From Pictodentalium vernedei (taxonomy: Eukaryota > Mollusca > Scaphopoda > Dentaliida > Dentaliidae), in NCBI GenBank assembly GCA_031216915.1, contig CM062296.1:148167340-148231339 (forward strand): a stretch of 64,000 nt of DNA. The letters are read 5' to 3'. The position numbers and the translations under genes are program-made. Position 1 is the stretch's first letter. Every line of letters starts with the position of its first letter. Below the pieces are notes generated by a model. That model had not been told where the DNA came from, did no database searches, and saw nothing but the letters and a program-made list of their open reading frames with translations. Shown here in pieces: positions 12,039 to 22,199 of this stretch.

Positions 12039-12148
12039 CAGATAATAACAATCATTATCAGCAAAATTTTAATTAATGAAGCACAGGGTTGTACCCAGTG
12101 CTTCATTAATTAAATTTGTGATGATTATTCCTATAATTAGTATCTGGA
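12039..12148. repeat. Hairpin (foldback) repeat
   Basis: Inverted arms run from CCAGATAATAACAATCATTA to the mirrored segment ending TATCTGG. The core stem AATTAATGAAGCAC pairs with GTGCTTCATTAATT around a 13-base loop. A small non-autonomous foldback element inside the intron is likely. Confidence 0.65.
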
Positions 12149-12276
12149 AACTAATATTATTGGTAGATCATGCATAGATCAGTTTAATATTGTACATGCT
12201 GTTCCATATCATACTTTTTAATTTTTTAAAATTGTTTTTCATTTTTTATTTTTTGTTAGATTTTTATTATTATTAC

Positions 12277-12640
12277 TTTGGGGGCGAGGTGGTTCAGTAG
12301 GTGGAGGTGCAGGATGCAAGCCGGGAAGTCATCGATTCGAATACCACCAGTGGTAATCGCGTTGTGTCCTTGGGCAAGACACTTCTCCCCCATTGCCCAC
12401 GTGGGGCACGGTGGCGTTGTGTACAAAGGCGGTCTGCACATCTGCGGTGAACTTGTCTTCAACCAATGCTAACCCTGCTTGTGTGGAGTTAGTACGTTGG
12501 AGAACCTGATAGTTGCTCGCCGTTGCTCGATGGTTCTGTCCGGGTACTCTGGCTTCCTCCACCCGTAAAACTCTCCGACACGGAGTGACTATGGTTGTCG
12601 AAAGTATTGTTAAATCCAATAAATAAACAAATAATTATTA
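12277..12640 (+). mobile_element. tRNA-derived SINE
   Basis: The head carries a polymerase III A box (GTGGTTCAGTAGGTGG) and B box (GATTCGAATAC). A central part with GTGTCCTTGGGCAAGACACT follows, and the tail is rich in AATAAA-like repeats. A second copy with the same organisation, in reverse, is at 62,163-62,515. It sits in the intron between the SLC22-like exons and is not a functional tRNA gene. Confidence 0.8.
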
Positions 12641-13136
12641 TTTTATTACTTTTTAATTAATCTTTATTTCATGTTTCTAATTTTGTTTTATTCCAATTAT
12701 GTCGGTTGTATCATTTCACTATTAATTAATTGATTTAGCTTCGTGTAGAAGTTTTAGCTGGTATAAGTTTTCGGAGATAACCACTAAGATATGCCAGCTC
12801 AGAATTTAATCATCATATCAGTTATTTTTCAAGACCATTATCATTCCAACTCCTTGACAGTTGGTGGTATCTACCATTTCAGTTTAACGGCAGTAATTGG
12901 AGGAGTTTTTATTCATTATTTGGGGAGATTAATTTATATTTTCAACGTGCAGCCTTGAGACTTGTCGTTGAATATATTGATTTGTCTACCCGTCACACTC
13001 GCTTAGCAACCATTCTACCAACCGAAATTATGACATATCATGTCATGTGCCGGAAGAGCGGTCTCATTGGTTCAAGGCGTTAGCACAATTTCTGATATTA
13101 CTTTTTTCTTCACTGAGATGGAAGTGTATGACTTAC
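12641..13136. other. Intron sequence, nothing recognised
   Basis: AT-rich intronic DNA between the SINE and the transporter exon. I see no coding frame or clear repeat. Confidence 0.4.
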
Positions 13137-13344
13137 CAGATGTAAGCGACTACTAGCATCCGTTCAAGAAGCACTCTAGATGTGAAAATATCTAGCAACC
13201 GTCCACTGGAACTCTTTTCTTTGGCGATGTGTGGGATTTCGAGGTTTCCCTTTCCATTGACTCTTGCAATCTTTTTCAGTACCGTGGTAGCTTCGTTCAC
13301 TCTGCCTTTTTTGGCTGCCCATCTCGGAGATTCAGGTAATATCC
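13137..13344 (-). CDS. SLC22-like organic ion transporter, upstream exon (one-base frame break)
   Basis: An exon on the minus strand with acceptor TTCGTTACAG and donor GTAAGT. It encodes LPESPRW, the conserved loop signature of SLC22 transporters, then KKGRVNEATTVLKKIARVNG and, near its end, RVLLERMLVVAYIW. The stretch before and after the C4 run at about 13,318-13,321 reads in two frames one base apart. Either there is one extra base (sequence error) or the gene is a pseudogene. Splice phase fits the next exon at 10,512. The intron between them is about 2.6 kb. Confidence 0.78.
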
Positions 13345-13367
13345 TGTAACGAATTTTGCATATGCAG

Positions 13368-13566
13368 ATTACTAATCTGTAAAAACAGATTATTAGTATG
13401 TAAAACAGTCTTGTAATAATCTGTAAATACAGTCATCTAATAAATTGTAAAACAGTCTCCTAATAATATGTAAATACTGATTACTAATCTGTAAAAACAA
13501 TTACTAATCTGTGAAAACAGATTACTGATCTGCAAAAAGAGATTACTAATCGGAAAAAAGAGATTG
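13368..13566. repeat. Minisatellite with TTACTAATCTGTAAAAACAG-like unit
   Basis: About seven to eight imperfect units of roughly 25 bases, each containing a variant of TACTAATCTGTAAAA, immediately upstream of the acceptor of the transporter exon. Units diverge more in the middle of the array. Confidence 0.8.
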
Positions 13567-13699
13567 TTAATTGAAAATGTCCTGACCCTAATACGCTGCC
13601 GTGTCGTTCAGCAGGCTTTTCTCTATTTTCGTTAATTTATTGAGGAAATTATTGATGACGTAATTCGCACCGAGAATATTAATCTCAATTTCCAACATT

Positions 13700-14330
13700 G
13701 TGAAAGAGTTTCCATGGTTCCATTCTAGTCTGTGTTTGTGCACACTTCTTCTCTTCGCCTCAGCCCCTCTCTGATCGAAACAGTATCACTTAAGTTTTGT
13801 CAAAGTTTATTCTGTTGCAAGAAATTTTTGCGTATGAGTCGATGCAATTCGGGACTGTGTTTTGGAGAGCTTTCCTCTCCGTTCCGGAGAAGTGATGAGT
13901 CGTCATCATATTGAGTGATTAGGTATTCAGAATGGTTAATGCTTATCCCGTGAATATCGGGGCTAATTTTTAATGCACCGCTTGAAATCTCGGCACTTAT
14001 TTTGAACAGGTAAGACGACAGACAAGGGATTACCCTGTCTGACACTTTGCAGGGTCAATTGTTTTCCGAATAATGACCACCATTTAGAAAGTAGCCGTGG
14101 ATATCTATGCAAACTGATTTGAAACAACTGAAACTGCAGGGGCCAAATTTTAAAAAAGAATTTTTTTTCAATAAAAGGACATTTTAATAAGGCAAAAGCT
14201 ATTTTTGAAGTCCAATGAAACAAGCATTCCTTGAATATTTTGCATTCACATTCTTTCATTACTTCAAAATTAAGGCGGGTGATTCACTAATATATATAGC
14301 TTTCCTAAACCCAAGTTGAGTCTCTCTTTT
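13700..14330 (-). pseudogene. LINE reverse transcriptase fragment (Tx1/L1-like)
   Basis: Across two minus-strand frames the catalytic core of a reverse transcriptase can be followed: SVRQGNPLS (about 14,055), SYLFKISAEISSGALK (about 14,010), IHGISINHSEYL, then QYDDDSSLL where YADD is expected. A frameshift separates the first two motifs. The RQG-PLSPYLF style is that of Tx1/L1-type LINEs. Neither end of the element is defined. Confidence 0.6.
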
Positions 14331-14575
14331 TTTGCAATACGCGTTTTTATGCGATTGTCAGTAGGGCTGGATCCTATCTTTACATCAATATTGTTCAGCG
14401 ATATTGGCCTCCAATGTTTTGTATATATGTTGGGTTTATTGGGTTTTAGAATGCATGTGATGATACCGCCTATTTGAAAATTAAAAGTTCTTGGCTGTTA
14501 TAACCATGATTTATGAATTTACTAAGAAATGTACCTATATATTTAAAAAAAATAAAATGTAAAACTCTGCAGTAA
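14331..14575. other. Unassigned spacer
   Basis: Short AT-rich stretch between two LINE fragments. A (TAA)n array begins at its right end. Confidence 0.3.

Positions 14576-14627
<52 letters not shown>
14576..14627. repeat. (TAA)n microsatellite at a LINE 3' end
   Basis: About 17 TAA units. On the minus strand it directly follows the LINE fragment at 15,365-14,628, as expected if it is the microsatellite-type tail of that element. Confidence 0.85.
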
Positions 14628-15365
14628 TTTTTATATATAGCGCTTTTACCAGTAAAACAATGCTCAAAAGCACTCACAAAATAAACTGGCAATCAAAAGA
14701 AAGAAATCAGCAGTCAAAGGCTATCCAAAAGAGATGGATCTTTAAACCTTTTTGGAAATTTTCAGTATTGGGGGATTTCCTTAAATTCTGAGGGATTGCA
14801 TTCCATAGTGAGGGAGCTGCAAAAGTGTATGGTCTTTTCCCCGTAGTGGATCATATTCGGGGCACGGCAAGAAGATTCTCTTAAGATGGTCTAAGAGTCA
14901 GAACCGGTTTGTGTAAAGTGACAATCCGTTTTAAGTAGGTAGGGGCTTATCTCCGTGGATGATGTTGTGTGTCATCACTAATACTTGAGAGACTCACCTT
15001 GTAGCCAATGCAAGGATTTGAGGATTGGTGTAATGTGGTAAATTCTTTTTGGCGCCAGTATTCATCTTCGCTGCTGTATTAATAGATTTCAGGGGAAGTC
15101 CAAAATAAAGAGAGTTGCTATAGGCATGTCGAGACAGGACCTTAGACTGTATAACAGTTTTTAGTGTGTCTTGCTCAAGTAGTTTTCTGATTTTGTTAGT
15201 GTTTCTTATCTGGCAGAAGCAGCTTTTGCTCAATTTAGTGATTTGGTTACTCCGATCGAAGATGTTGTTAAAATTACAACCACAGTTTTACGCTTGGATT
15301 AACATTGACATCACCTATTTTCAGACAGATGATGGAGATTTGTCTAACTGATGTTTGGCACCCAA
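14628..15365 (-). pseudogene. CR1-like LINE, 5'-truncated ORF2 C-terminus
   Basis: On the minus strand KSCFCQIRNTNKIRKLL (about 15,225) and YSNSLYFGLPLKSIN (about 15,110) match the thumb region of CR1/L2-like reverse transcriptases. A decayed C-terminal closing segment follows (about 14,900-14,740), then a 3' tail ending in the TAA array. Stops and frameshifts are frequent. Confidence 0.7.
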
Positions 15366-15885
15366 TTGTCAAAATTCTGCTTGTCATCATTTAAACCGAG
15401 AAAATGTCTCCCCATCCACTGTCGAATATCCTCGATATAAAACCGTCTAAACCTGGACTTTTTTCTACTTCCCATTCACTTTAGTGCCCGTAAGCATTCA
15501 ATACTCGATTTTCGTCTGTTTCGTCTGATTGGGCTGATTTTGAGGAGTAGCGATTTTTATGTAAAAGCTCGTTGTTTTACTATGATTTTGTTCAAATCGA
15601 TGGCTTCAGATTCATTGGATTTGATTATCATGACGATCAACTTTTCCGTAAAATGTCTATTTTCAAGATTACAAAAATATTTTGTCAGTTTTTCCCCTTC
15701 AACGTCACATTTGGATTTTATTTTCAAAATCATACCTTTTACTTCGAATCTGTTCTCCGATTTCTGTTAACTTATTTTCACGAGTTTCAACATATTGAGA
15801 TATTGTTAAGTGGCCTTTGTCTTATTTAGCGTTTCTCTCTTCTAATTCATTTGCTTTTATTTTCTTGTGCTTGGTTTCCGATTTT
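15366..15885. other. Unassigned DNA with a dispersed 40-bp repeat
   Basis: Contains TTCAGATTCATTGGATTTGA (15,605-15,624) and the following bases to about 15,640, which recur at 29,817-29,852. Open frames here are short and lack a domain. Confidence 0.4.
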
Positions 15886-17341
15886 TTATTTCATCTCGTA
15901 CAGTGTAATAATAATACTAATTGATTTTGTAGAGCGCAAAACCACAAATAGTGCTCTAAAACGCTTGACAGAAAAAAGACACTTTTTCTGAAATAAAGAG
16001 TCACTTCTGTTTCGGTTGCCTCTAAGAGAGGATGAGGAGAATGCTTCAGTAAATAGGAAAGTTTTAAAATTTATTTTGAAGATATCGAGAGTTTCTGAGT
16101 TTCTGACACTAATAGGCGGGGAATTCCACAATCTGGGGCACACGATGGAAAACACACGATCATTAGCAAGATTAGATCTGCTAAAGGGTACAACCAGTTG
16201 AATTTCGTTTTTAGATCTGAGACTGCGTGGTCATGTATATACAGTGACGAGCTCGCGCAGATAAACTGGAGCCAGTTTGTGGATACATTTGAATACTAAG
16301 ATCAATATTTTGAAATCAATTCTCTGTTTATCTGGAAGCTAGTATTGTTGTCTTGAAACAGGTGTTATGTGTTCAGAGCGTTTTGTACCAGTAATTATCC
16401 TAGCAGCAGTATTCTGGACTTTTTGAAGCCTCTGAATCAGGTACTGTGACAGCCCGGCTAACACTGAATAACAATCGTCTAGTTGAGAGGTGATTTTTTT
16501 CAAGTGCTGACTGGTTAAGATAACGTCGCAGTCTTCCAACATTATGAAACTGCTAGTAGCATTTTTGACATATTTTATTGATATGGATGTCTAGTTTTAA
16601 ATTTGAGTCCATAATCAGTTCAATATTCCTGGACGATTCACTTTTCAGAGTGATGTTGGTTCCAACCAGAATTGATGTAACAGAGGATGTAGACATGCGA
16701 ACCCCGGATATCACTAAGAATTCAGTTTTAGAGTCATTCGTTTTCAGTTTAAAATTGATCATCCATTCCCGCACCAGATTTATGCAAGTTTCCATGTTAC
16801 CGCCTACGGTGAATGAGTCAGTTGGAACGGATGGGTTGAATGTGATGTACAGTCTTGTGTCCTCTGCGTACAGATGGTATGATATGCCATGCTTTTTAAG
16901 ACGGCCGCCTAGAGAGGACGTGTACAGAGTAAACAAGAGTGGCCCAAGAACTGAGCCCTGAGAAACACCACACTTTAACATCCAACTTTCTGAACCGATC
17001 TTATTCATATATTTTTAGTTGCCTGCGACCTTCTAGATATGATGCAAACCACGATAAGACAGTTCCACATATGCCATGCTGTGTCAATGTCGGCATGAGA
17101 AAATCATGGTTAACTGTTTCGAATGCTGCTGACAAATCCAAGAGAACAAGCAGTACAGCCTTATCCTCAGACAGAGATTTAACAATGTCATTGTTGACTC
17201 GCAGTAAGGCTGTGTCTGTACTGTGGTTAGCTTTGTATGCAGACTGGAAATGTTCTAAAAGATCATTTTCATGCAGATGAGTTTTGAGTTGTAAAGCAAC
17301 AGACCTTTCCAACAATTTAGCCAGGAAAGAGAGGTTCGATA
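15886..17341 (-). pseudogene. CR1-type LINE A, reverse transcriptase (3' half)
   Basis: Downstream half of a LINE ORF2 split by element B. The minus strand carries LERSVALQLKTHLHENDLLE (17,313-17,254), LLVLLDLSAAFETVNHDFL, CGVSQGSVLGPLLF (about 16,965) and YAEDTRLYI (about 16,870), where YADD is expected. LIQRLQKVQNTAARIITGTK (about 16,450-16,390) follows, then the closing segment VCPRLWNSPPISVRNSETL (16,147-16,091). The frame at 17,341 continues exactly from the other half at 26,480 once element B and one copy of its 6-bp duplication are ignored. Several frameshifts show that it is dead. Confidence 0.85.
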
Positions 17342-17347
17342 CTGATC
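17342..17347. repeat. Target-site duplication of element B, left copy (CTGATC)
   Basis: Six bases next to the AG end of element B. The right copy at 26,474-26,479 is CTGGTC, one base different. Both lie inside the LINE A reverse-transcriptase frame. Confidence 0.8.
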
Positions 17348-17727
17348 AGTAGCAGGAGAGCGGTGGGTCGGGTTCGGTTGGGGGAGGGAATGGGAGAGGG
17401 AAGTGACGTGTCATGTCACCTGACCTGGTGGCACCATGTTTGGTTGTCATGGTAACCCGCGTGATCGTCCATCTTGTGACGTCATCTCCATAGTGATGTG
17501 TGGTGTTAGTGCGCATGTGCAGCGCGTGTTGTTAAGGTGATACGTGTTTCCGTCGTCCATTTCGTATACTGGAGGCGGCCATCTTGGTTTCTATGGTAGC
17601 TCGTGGTTGCTATGTGACCCGTAAGGCTTATAACAGGACGGGGGGTATGTTCGGAGGGTATGTTCCTTTATACTGGAGTAATTTCCCCATTCGTAGAATT
17701 ACTCAAATAAACCCGACAAGTTTTACT
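17348..17727 (+). repeat. Element B left terminal inverted repeat, outer part
   Basis: Pairs with 26,088-26,473 in inverted orientation; GTGATACGTGTTTCCGTCGT and AAACCCGACAAGTTTTACT are shared. A third, solo relative is at 57,630-57,910. The repeat continues at 22,828 after element C. Confidence 0.85.
17722..17727. repeat. Target-site duplication of element C, left copy (TTTACT)
   Basis: Identical to 22,828-22,833. In the intact right arm of B the corresponding site has a single TTTACT before GTTTCGAA, showing the pre-insertion state. Confidence 0.85.
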
Positions 17728-17732
17728 AGTAG

Positions 17733-18848
17733 AAAATAGGATTGATGTTAAAGGCACTGTACTTCAGTGGTTTCGCTACTATTTACAAGATCGTACACAA
17801 TGTGTTGTAATTGAGGGCGAGCGCTCCGAAAAACTCCCACTGTCATGCGGTGTTCCTCAGGGATCGGTTCTCGGACCGATTCTGTGTACCATATATGTCC
17901 TTCCACTGGGTGACATTATAAGAAAGCGTGGGCTTAAGTTTCAATGTTATGCTGATGACACACAGCTATACATCCATTTCTATAAAGATAGCGCTGCCTG
18001 TTCCGTGCAAAAATTAGAACAGGGCATTCTGGAAATAAAATCTTGGATGACTGCTAATTTCTTGAAATTAAACCACGACAAAACTGAAATTATCCTTTTT
18101 GAAACTCAACAGCAATTGCCCAAACTGGATTTACACATCCAGGATGTGTGCATTTCCTCAACCAAGTCCGTTCGTAACCTCGGATTTTTCTTCGATGAAA
18201 ACATATCACTTCACAGACATGTCAGACACATCTGCCATGTGGCATATTTTCATCTGAGAAACATCAGCAAAATTAGGAACTTAATAGACAACAAAACAGC
18301 TGAACAACTCGTACATGCTTTTGTGACAACTCAGCTCGACTACTGAAACTCCCTGCTCTCTGGATCAACAAATGCCCACATTATAAAATTGCAGCATATT
18401 CAGAACTGTGCAGCTCGAATAGTCACTAGAAATAGAAAAACTTGCCACATAACACCTATCCTTAAGGGACTGCACTGGCTGCCAGGATGCCGGAGAATCG
18501 AATATAAACTGTGTCTGCTGGTTTTTAAGAGCCTTCACGGCCTCGCACCACCCTACCTCACTGAGCTTGTAAATCGGTATGAACCAGCCAGAGCTTTAAG
18601 GTCCGACAATGAAACTTTGCTCTCACAGCCAAGGGCAAGACTGAAGACCGCAGATGACAGAGCATTCTCTGTGGCTGCCCCAACTGTGTGGAACTCACTC
18701 CCAAAACATATAAAAACTATCAGTACCTTAAATTCATTCAAGAAAAGCATGAAAACACATTTCTTCCAACGGGCATTCCATTAGTTTTGGTAAAGCCAAT
18801 GAGCACTTTTGTGGATTTTAGGCTTATAAATTATTTTATTTTATATTA
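17733..18848 (+). mobile_element. CR1-like LINE, 5'-truncated, inserted in element C
   Basis: Reverse-transcriptase half of a CR1/L2-type LINE on the plus strand: CGVPQGSVLGPILCTIYVLP (about 17,848), CYADDTQLYI with an intact YADD (about 17,944), RNLGFFFDENISLHRHVRH, LQHIQNCAARIVTRNRKTCH (about 18,390), LHWLPGCRRIEYKL and VAAPTVWNSLPKHIK (about 18,672), ending in an AT-rich tail. One in-frame TGA lies at 18,344. It interrupts the left end of element C five bases from the terminus, so it arrived after C. Confidence 0.88.
18005..18784 (+). pseudogene. LINE reverse-transcriptase thumb and C-terminal region
   Basis: Two open frames, 18,005-18,346 and 18,389-18,784, are in register apart from the TGA at 18,344. 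The sequence downstream of YADD covers FLKLNHDKTEIILF and LGFFFDENISLH (connection region), then the CR1-type NCAARIV and LHWLP motifs. It would be the C-terminal part of ORF2. It is less decayed than LINE A, which agrees with a later insertion. Confidence 0.8.
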
Positions 18849-18926
18849 CGTGTATGGGAGTTCCCGACCACCACCATCGTTTTGGTCCAGAAATTTTGTG
18901 GTCCAGAAAAGTTAGTTATGTATGGG

Positions 18927-19538
18927 TTATTTTTGGAAAGCGAGTCCCGAGAGAGCTCCCACGCCCAGAGCCGGTAACACCGTCTTCGTGAGAATGGGTA
19001 ATGATTTCGAGGCGAGTTCTGCCAATAGCGGTAAGAAACCGCCTTTCATTCTCAGATTATATCTCAATGGAGCAGGATTCAGTCTCACCATCATTCCTGT
19101 TCGATTACTAATCGCTTTCTCCATCCTTTTGATTTGAGTTTCAGTCCAGGCGATCTGATCGCTACCGCCACTCACCAGGTCTTCGTAACAGAATTTAAAT
19201 CTAACCACCTTGCCTCGATCACTCAATGCTCTGCGAAGTCTCGTCTGGATGTGATGGTTCAGATCGTCTATGTCATAACTCCTTTTGGGAATTCGAATCT
19301 CGAACCAATCCACTCCGTTGGAGTACTTGAACGCGTAATTCTTTTTGGTGACGTTGGGAAACGAATAGTAAGTCTCGAGATTAACCAACGCCATCCCGTA
19401 TCTCTTTTCCTTCTTCAATTCGATGAAAGGTTCGAATTTAGTCGTGAATTGAGTCATGTTGTGACTCACTACGATTTGAAAGGATTGTTTCGCAGCCGTA
19501 TTCTCGACTATCTGTTCTAATAGGTGATGTTCTGACAT
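18927..19538 (-). CDS. Chimeric Polinton virion protein (penton-like N-terminus plus GGF-type minor capsid tail)
   Basis: Intact 203-aa frame. Residues 1-110 (FEPFIELKKEKRYGMALVNL, then WFEIRIPKRSYDIDDLNHHI) look like the N-terminal beta-rich part of Polinton penton/minor capsid proteins. Residues 130-203 (TETQIKRMEKAISNRTGMM, then MKGGFLPLLAELASK and PALGVGALSGLA) look like a separate small virion protein of these elements. M-K-G-G-F fits the adenain cleavage consensus (M/I/L)-x-G-G-x. The two parts being joined, and the stop lying within the remnant terminal repeat, suggest deletion-made fusion. Whether it is ever expressed cannot be told. Confidence 0.65.
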   Translation of the reverse strand: MSEHHLLEQIVENTAAKQSFQIVVSHNMTQFTTKFEPFIELKKEKRYGMALVNLETYYSFPNVTKKNYAFKYSNGVDWFEIRIPKRSYDIDDLNHHIQTRLRRALSDRGKVVRFKFCYEDLVSGGSDQIAWTETQIKRMEKAISNRTGMMVRLNPAPLRYNLRMKGGFLPLLAELASKSLPILTKTVLPALGVGALSGLAFQK

Positions 19539-19654
19539 TTTATTATTATTATTTATTAATTATATATTTTTATGTTTAATCAATATTTTTTTATTTTTTT
19601 TAATTTTTTTTTCTCTACTATTATCGGAAATATAAAACAAATTCATTGAATCTG

Positions 19655-20410
19655 CTTCAATATTTTCCATTGTTAAATTCGCTAGTCAAATCGATCACCA
19701 CTGAATTATGAAGTCTTTTTTCCCACACCTTCTTACAAAATCTCCTGAATTCTTCCTGCTCATGTTGTTGGCCACGTGATCTCAATAGATGTGATTGAGA
19801 TTCTTGAGATCCTGACGAAAGAAACACGGAAAATTTGCATTCGCCCTTATCGTCTCTCTGGGCAGCCGAAAATAATTCTGAGACAGATACAGAAACAATC
19901 CACATTGCTATGACGTCCTCGACCGGAATACCATTAACATCGATTCTGTCTCTCCAACTGCAGATCGTGGAAGATCATGAGATTCTTATTCTCCGAATTC
20001 AACTGTCTGGGATCGGGAACGTCGTCAGCATTCTCGTAAAACATACATTCCACGTTCGAACACTGTACGTTTCTCTTAGTCAACTCTCTCGCCGCTCCTT
20101 CCAATATATTCGAAGACTCGAGTCCTTCGAATTCGTCTCGATTGTCGAAGATTCTCGCCATGACGTCCTTGAGTAATTTACAATTCATGCACTCTTGAAG
20201 AAATCTGTATTCTGGTTGAAAGAGACGCTTGCCGAAAACGAATAATCTGTTGTAATCCAACCAGCCGGGTCACATCAATAGATTCATCAAGAGATTGGTT
20301 ATTCCGCAATTCGATTTTCCCACTATCAGACCTCTTATGCTCGTGGGAAAGAACATGTCATTCGACCTCCTGGTCATCATGTCATTCCAACACATGTCTT
20401 TGATATCCAT
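19655..20410 (-). pseudogene. Polinton packaging ATPase (FtsK/HerA type), element C copy
   Basis: Genome-packaging ATPase of Polinton-like viruses. It starts at the ATG at 20,410. The Walker A region reads VGKSNCGITNLL, the essential Lys of GK(S/T) being Ile. The Walker B region reads LMIFHDL, with His for an Asp. An in-frame TGA follows the Walker A segment at about 20,270, at exactly the position of a TGA in the second copy (36,411-37,244). Frames shift again near 19,930. FQPEYRFLQECM and YENADDVPDPRQL are conserved between the copies. Confidence 0.85.
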
Positions 20411-20559
20411 TTTTTTTTCTCCAGTTTGTTTTTTTTTTTTTACTATGTTTTGAACTATGTTTTTTCTATTTTTTTTTATTTTAATTTCTATTTTTATGTA
20501 TATATCAAAAAGTTTTTTTTTTATTTATAAATCGCTTTCAATCGAGATCCTTTCGTCAT

Positions 20560-20895
20560 TTTAGCTAAGTCTTGTGACATCATCATAGAAGTCTCTCCAA
20601 CTTTTTGGTTCGATTCTCGATCGTTTGGCAGTTTGAGGAGTCATCAATTGATTAATCAACGCGTCGGTACCTCTCTTGCCAGCATTTTACCGCTCGCTTC
20701 GATAGCAGCTTTCTTACCCGCATCGATCGCCATCTTCTTTCCGATTTTGAGAGCGCTCAATGCAATCTGTTTTGCGGCATGGCCAGTGAATTTACGAGTT
20801 GAAAATTGCATCATCGAATCCACGATGCCCGATACCCCGTAGAAGTAAGATCTAGCGTATCCCTGTTTTTTATCACAAACTTTTTTTTTAAGAAT
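20560..20895 (-). pseudogene. Short Lys/Ala-rich virion-type protein, element C copy
   Basis: A minus-strand frame with GYARSYFYGVSGIVDSMMQF, RKFTGHAAKQIALSALKIG and IDAGKKAAIEASGKML. Its relative at 35,919-36,197 has the same motifs and the same place between the 321-aa-family gene and the ATPase. Small, basic and helical with repeated GKK; a minor core or capsid protein is a reasonable inference, not proven. A frame change occurs near 20,685. Confidence 0.55.
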
Positions 20896-20977
20896 TCGCT
20901 TTTTTTATTATTTTTTTGAATTTATATATTTTTTTTTATTTATTTAATATTTTTTTTCTTTTCTCTTACTATTTTAT

Positions 20978-21918
20978 TATTTCAAACGATTCACCAACTT
21001 TTGATAATCCTTCTTAGTCAAGACCTTCTGCCTCAACAATTCGTCGCACATGCTCACTATTTCATTATCCACTCCGGTGTTACCGGCCTCACTGCTGGCA
21101 TCAACAATCTCAATCTCTCCGACAAGGCATGGGGATCGCGCCAAAGAAATATCGTGTCGATCATTCCCTTTCCAGTCATCGATTTCACTAAATACTCGTT
21201 CGCCTTCCATATGAGTTCCACCACGTTCTCCCACTTGTAACCTCTCCTATCCTTCGGTCTCGTCTCTTTGGGATCGTTGTTCTTTTTCATGGCATGAGTC
21301 TGAACCAGAATGTCTCCGTAATTGTGGTAATCCTCTTTGGTGTAATCGTCGGGTCTCTGGTGAGAGAGCAGAGTATACAATCCGTCGGTCAATTCGTACC
21401 TGTTCGAACCGACGATCAAATAGCAGCCTTCAGGCGATACCCAAGAAAGTTTTATCGTCATCGTCACGCAATCAAATACATCGGATCATTAACGATTCCA
21501 CTACTATCGTCAGATCTCATGCTAACAATACCTGAAGCGTCGTTTTTGACGCTACCTTCATCGGTCTCGATTCTCTCTGGAGTGTATTCGGACGAAGTTC
21601 TCGGAGTAAAACTACCGATGCTACTCGGATCGGTCTTGATTCTCTTCGGAGTGTAACCGGACAGAGTTCTGGACGCAAAACTACTTGGGTGTCCATCCTC
21701 AGAGAACCTTCTTTTACGGGTCTCTGTTCCTCGACGATCTCTTTCCTGGCTCGTTCCGGAACCTCGGTGACGGGTCTGAACAACTTGGTCGCCTCTCGCC
21801 TCAATCCCATCTCTCCCAATCGCCTGGTCCTATCCTGCACTTCAGTATTCCCCTTACTCCGTATTAATTCACGAACCTGCTCGTCCGTTCGCTTCGAATC
21901 TCCGATGTGTAGAAACAT
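20978..21918 (-). pseudogene. Conserved Polinton protein (321-aa family), frameshifted copy
   Basis: Relative of the intact gene at 34,856-35,821. It starts MFLHIGDSKRTDEQVRELI at 21,918. The C-terminal part is spread over two frames (21,467-21,057 and 21,234-20,978) with GNRYELTDGLYTL-type and THAMKKNNDPKETRPKD blocks and the closing LRQKVLTKKDYQKLVNRLK. Frameshifts lie near 21,520 and 21,130. First gene inside the right terminal repeat, as in element P. Confidence 0.8.
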
Positions 21919-22127
21919 TGTTTTATTTATTTATTATTATTTTTTTTTCTTTAATGAAAAACAGTTATTTTTTTGTATTCTTATTTTTTTTTTTTTGAAT
22001 GTTGTTTTATATATATATTTTTATTTATTTTTTATTTTTGTTTTTTTTGTTTTTTAAATGGTCAGTTCCTTTTTTTATCACTCGTCTCACAACTCGTAAT
22101 AATAATAACATATTACATACATTTTTT

Positions 22128-22178
22128 TGTTCATTCGTTCATTCGTTTATTCATTCGTTCGTTCGTTCGTTCGTTGTT
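22128..22178. repeat. (TTCG/TTCA)n microsatellite
   Basis: GTTCATTCGTTCATTCGTTT grading into a TTCG array in the sub-terminal part of element C. Confidence 0.8.
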
Positions 22179-22199
22179 GTTGCTTTTTTTGTTTTCAAT

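Noticed and set aside
12277..12345. tRNA gene
   Set aside because: A and B boxes are present, but the fold is degenerate and the unit continues into a SINE body with a relative at 62,163-62,515.
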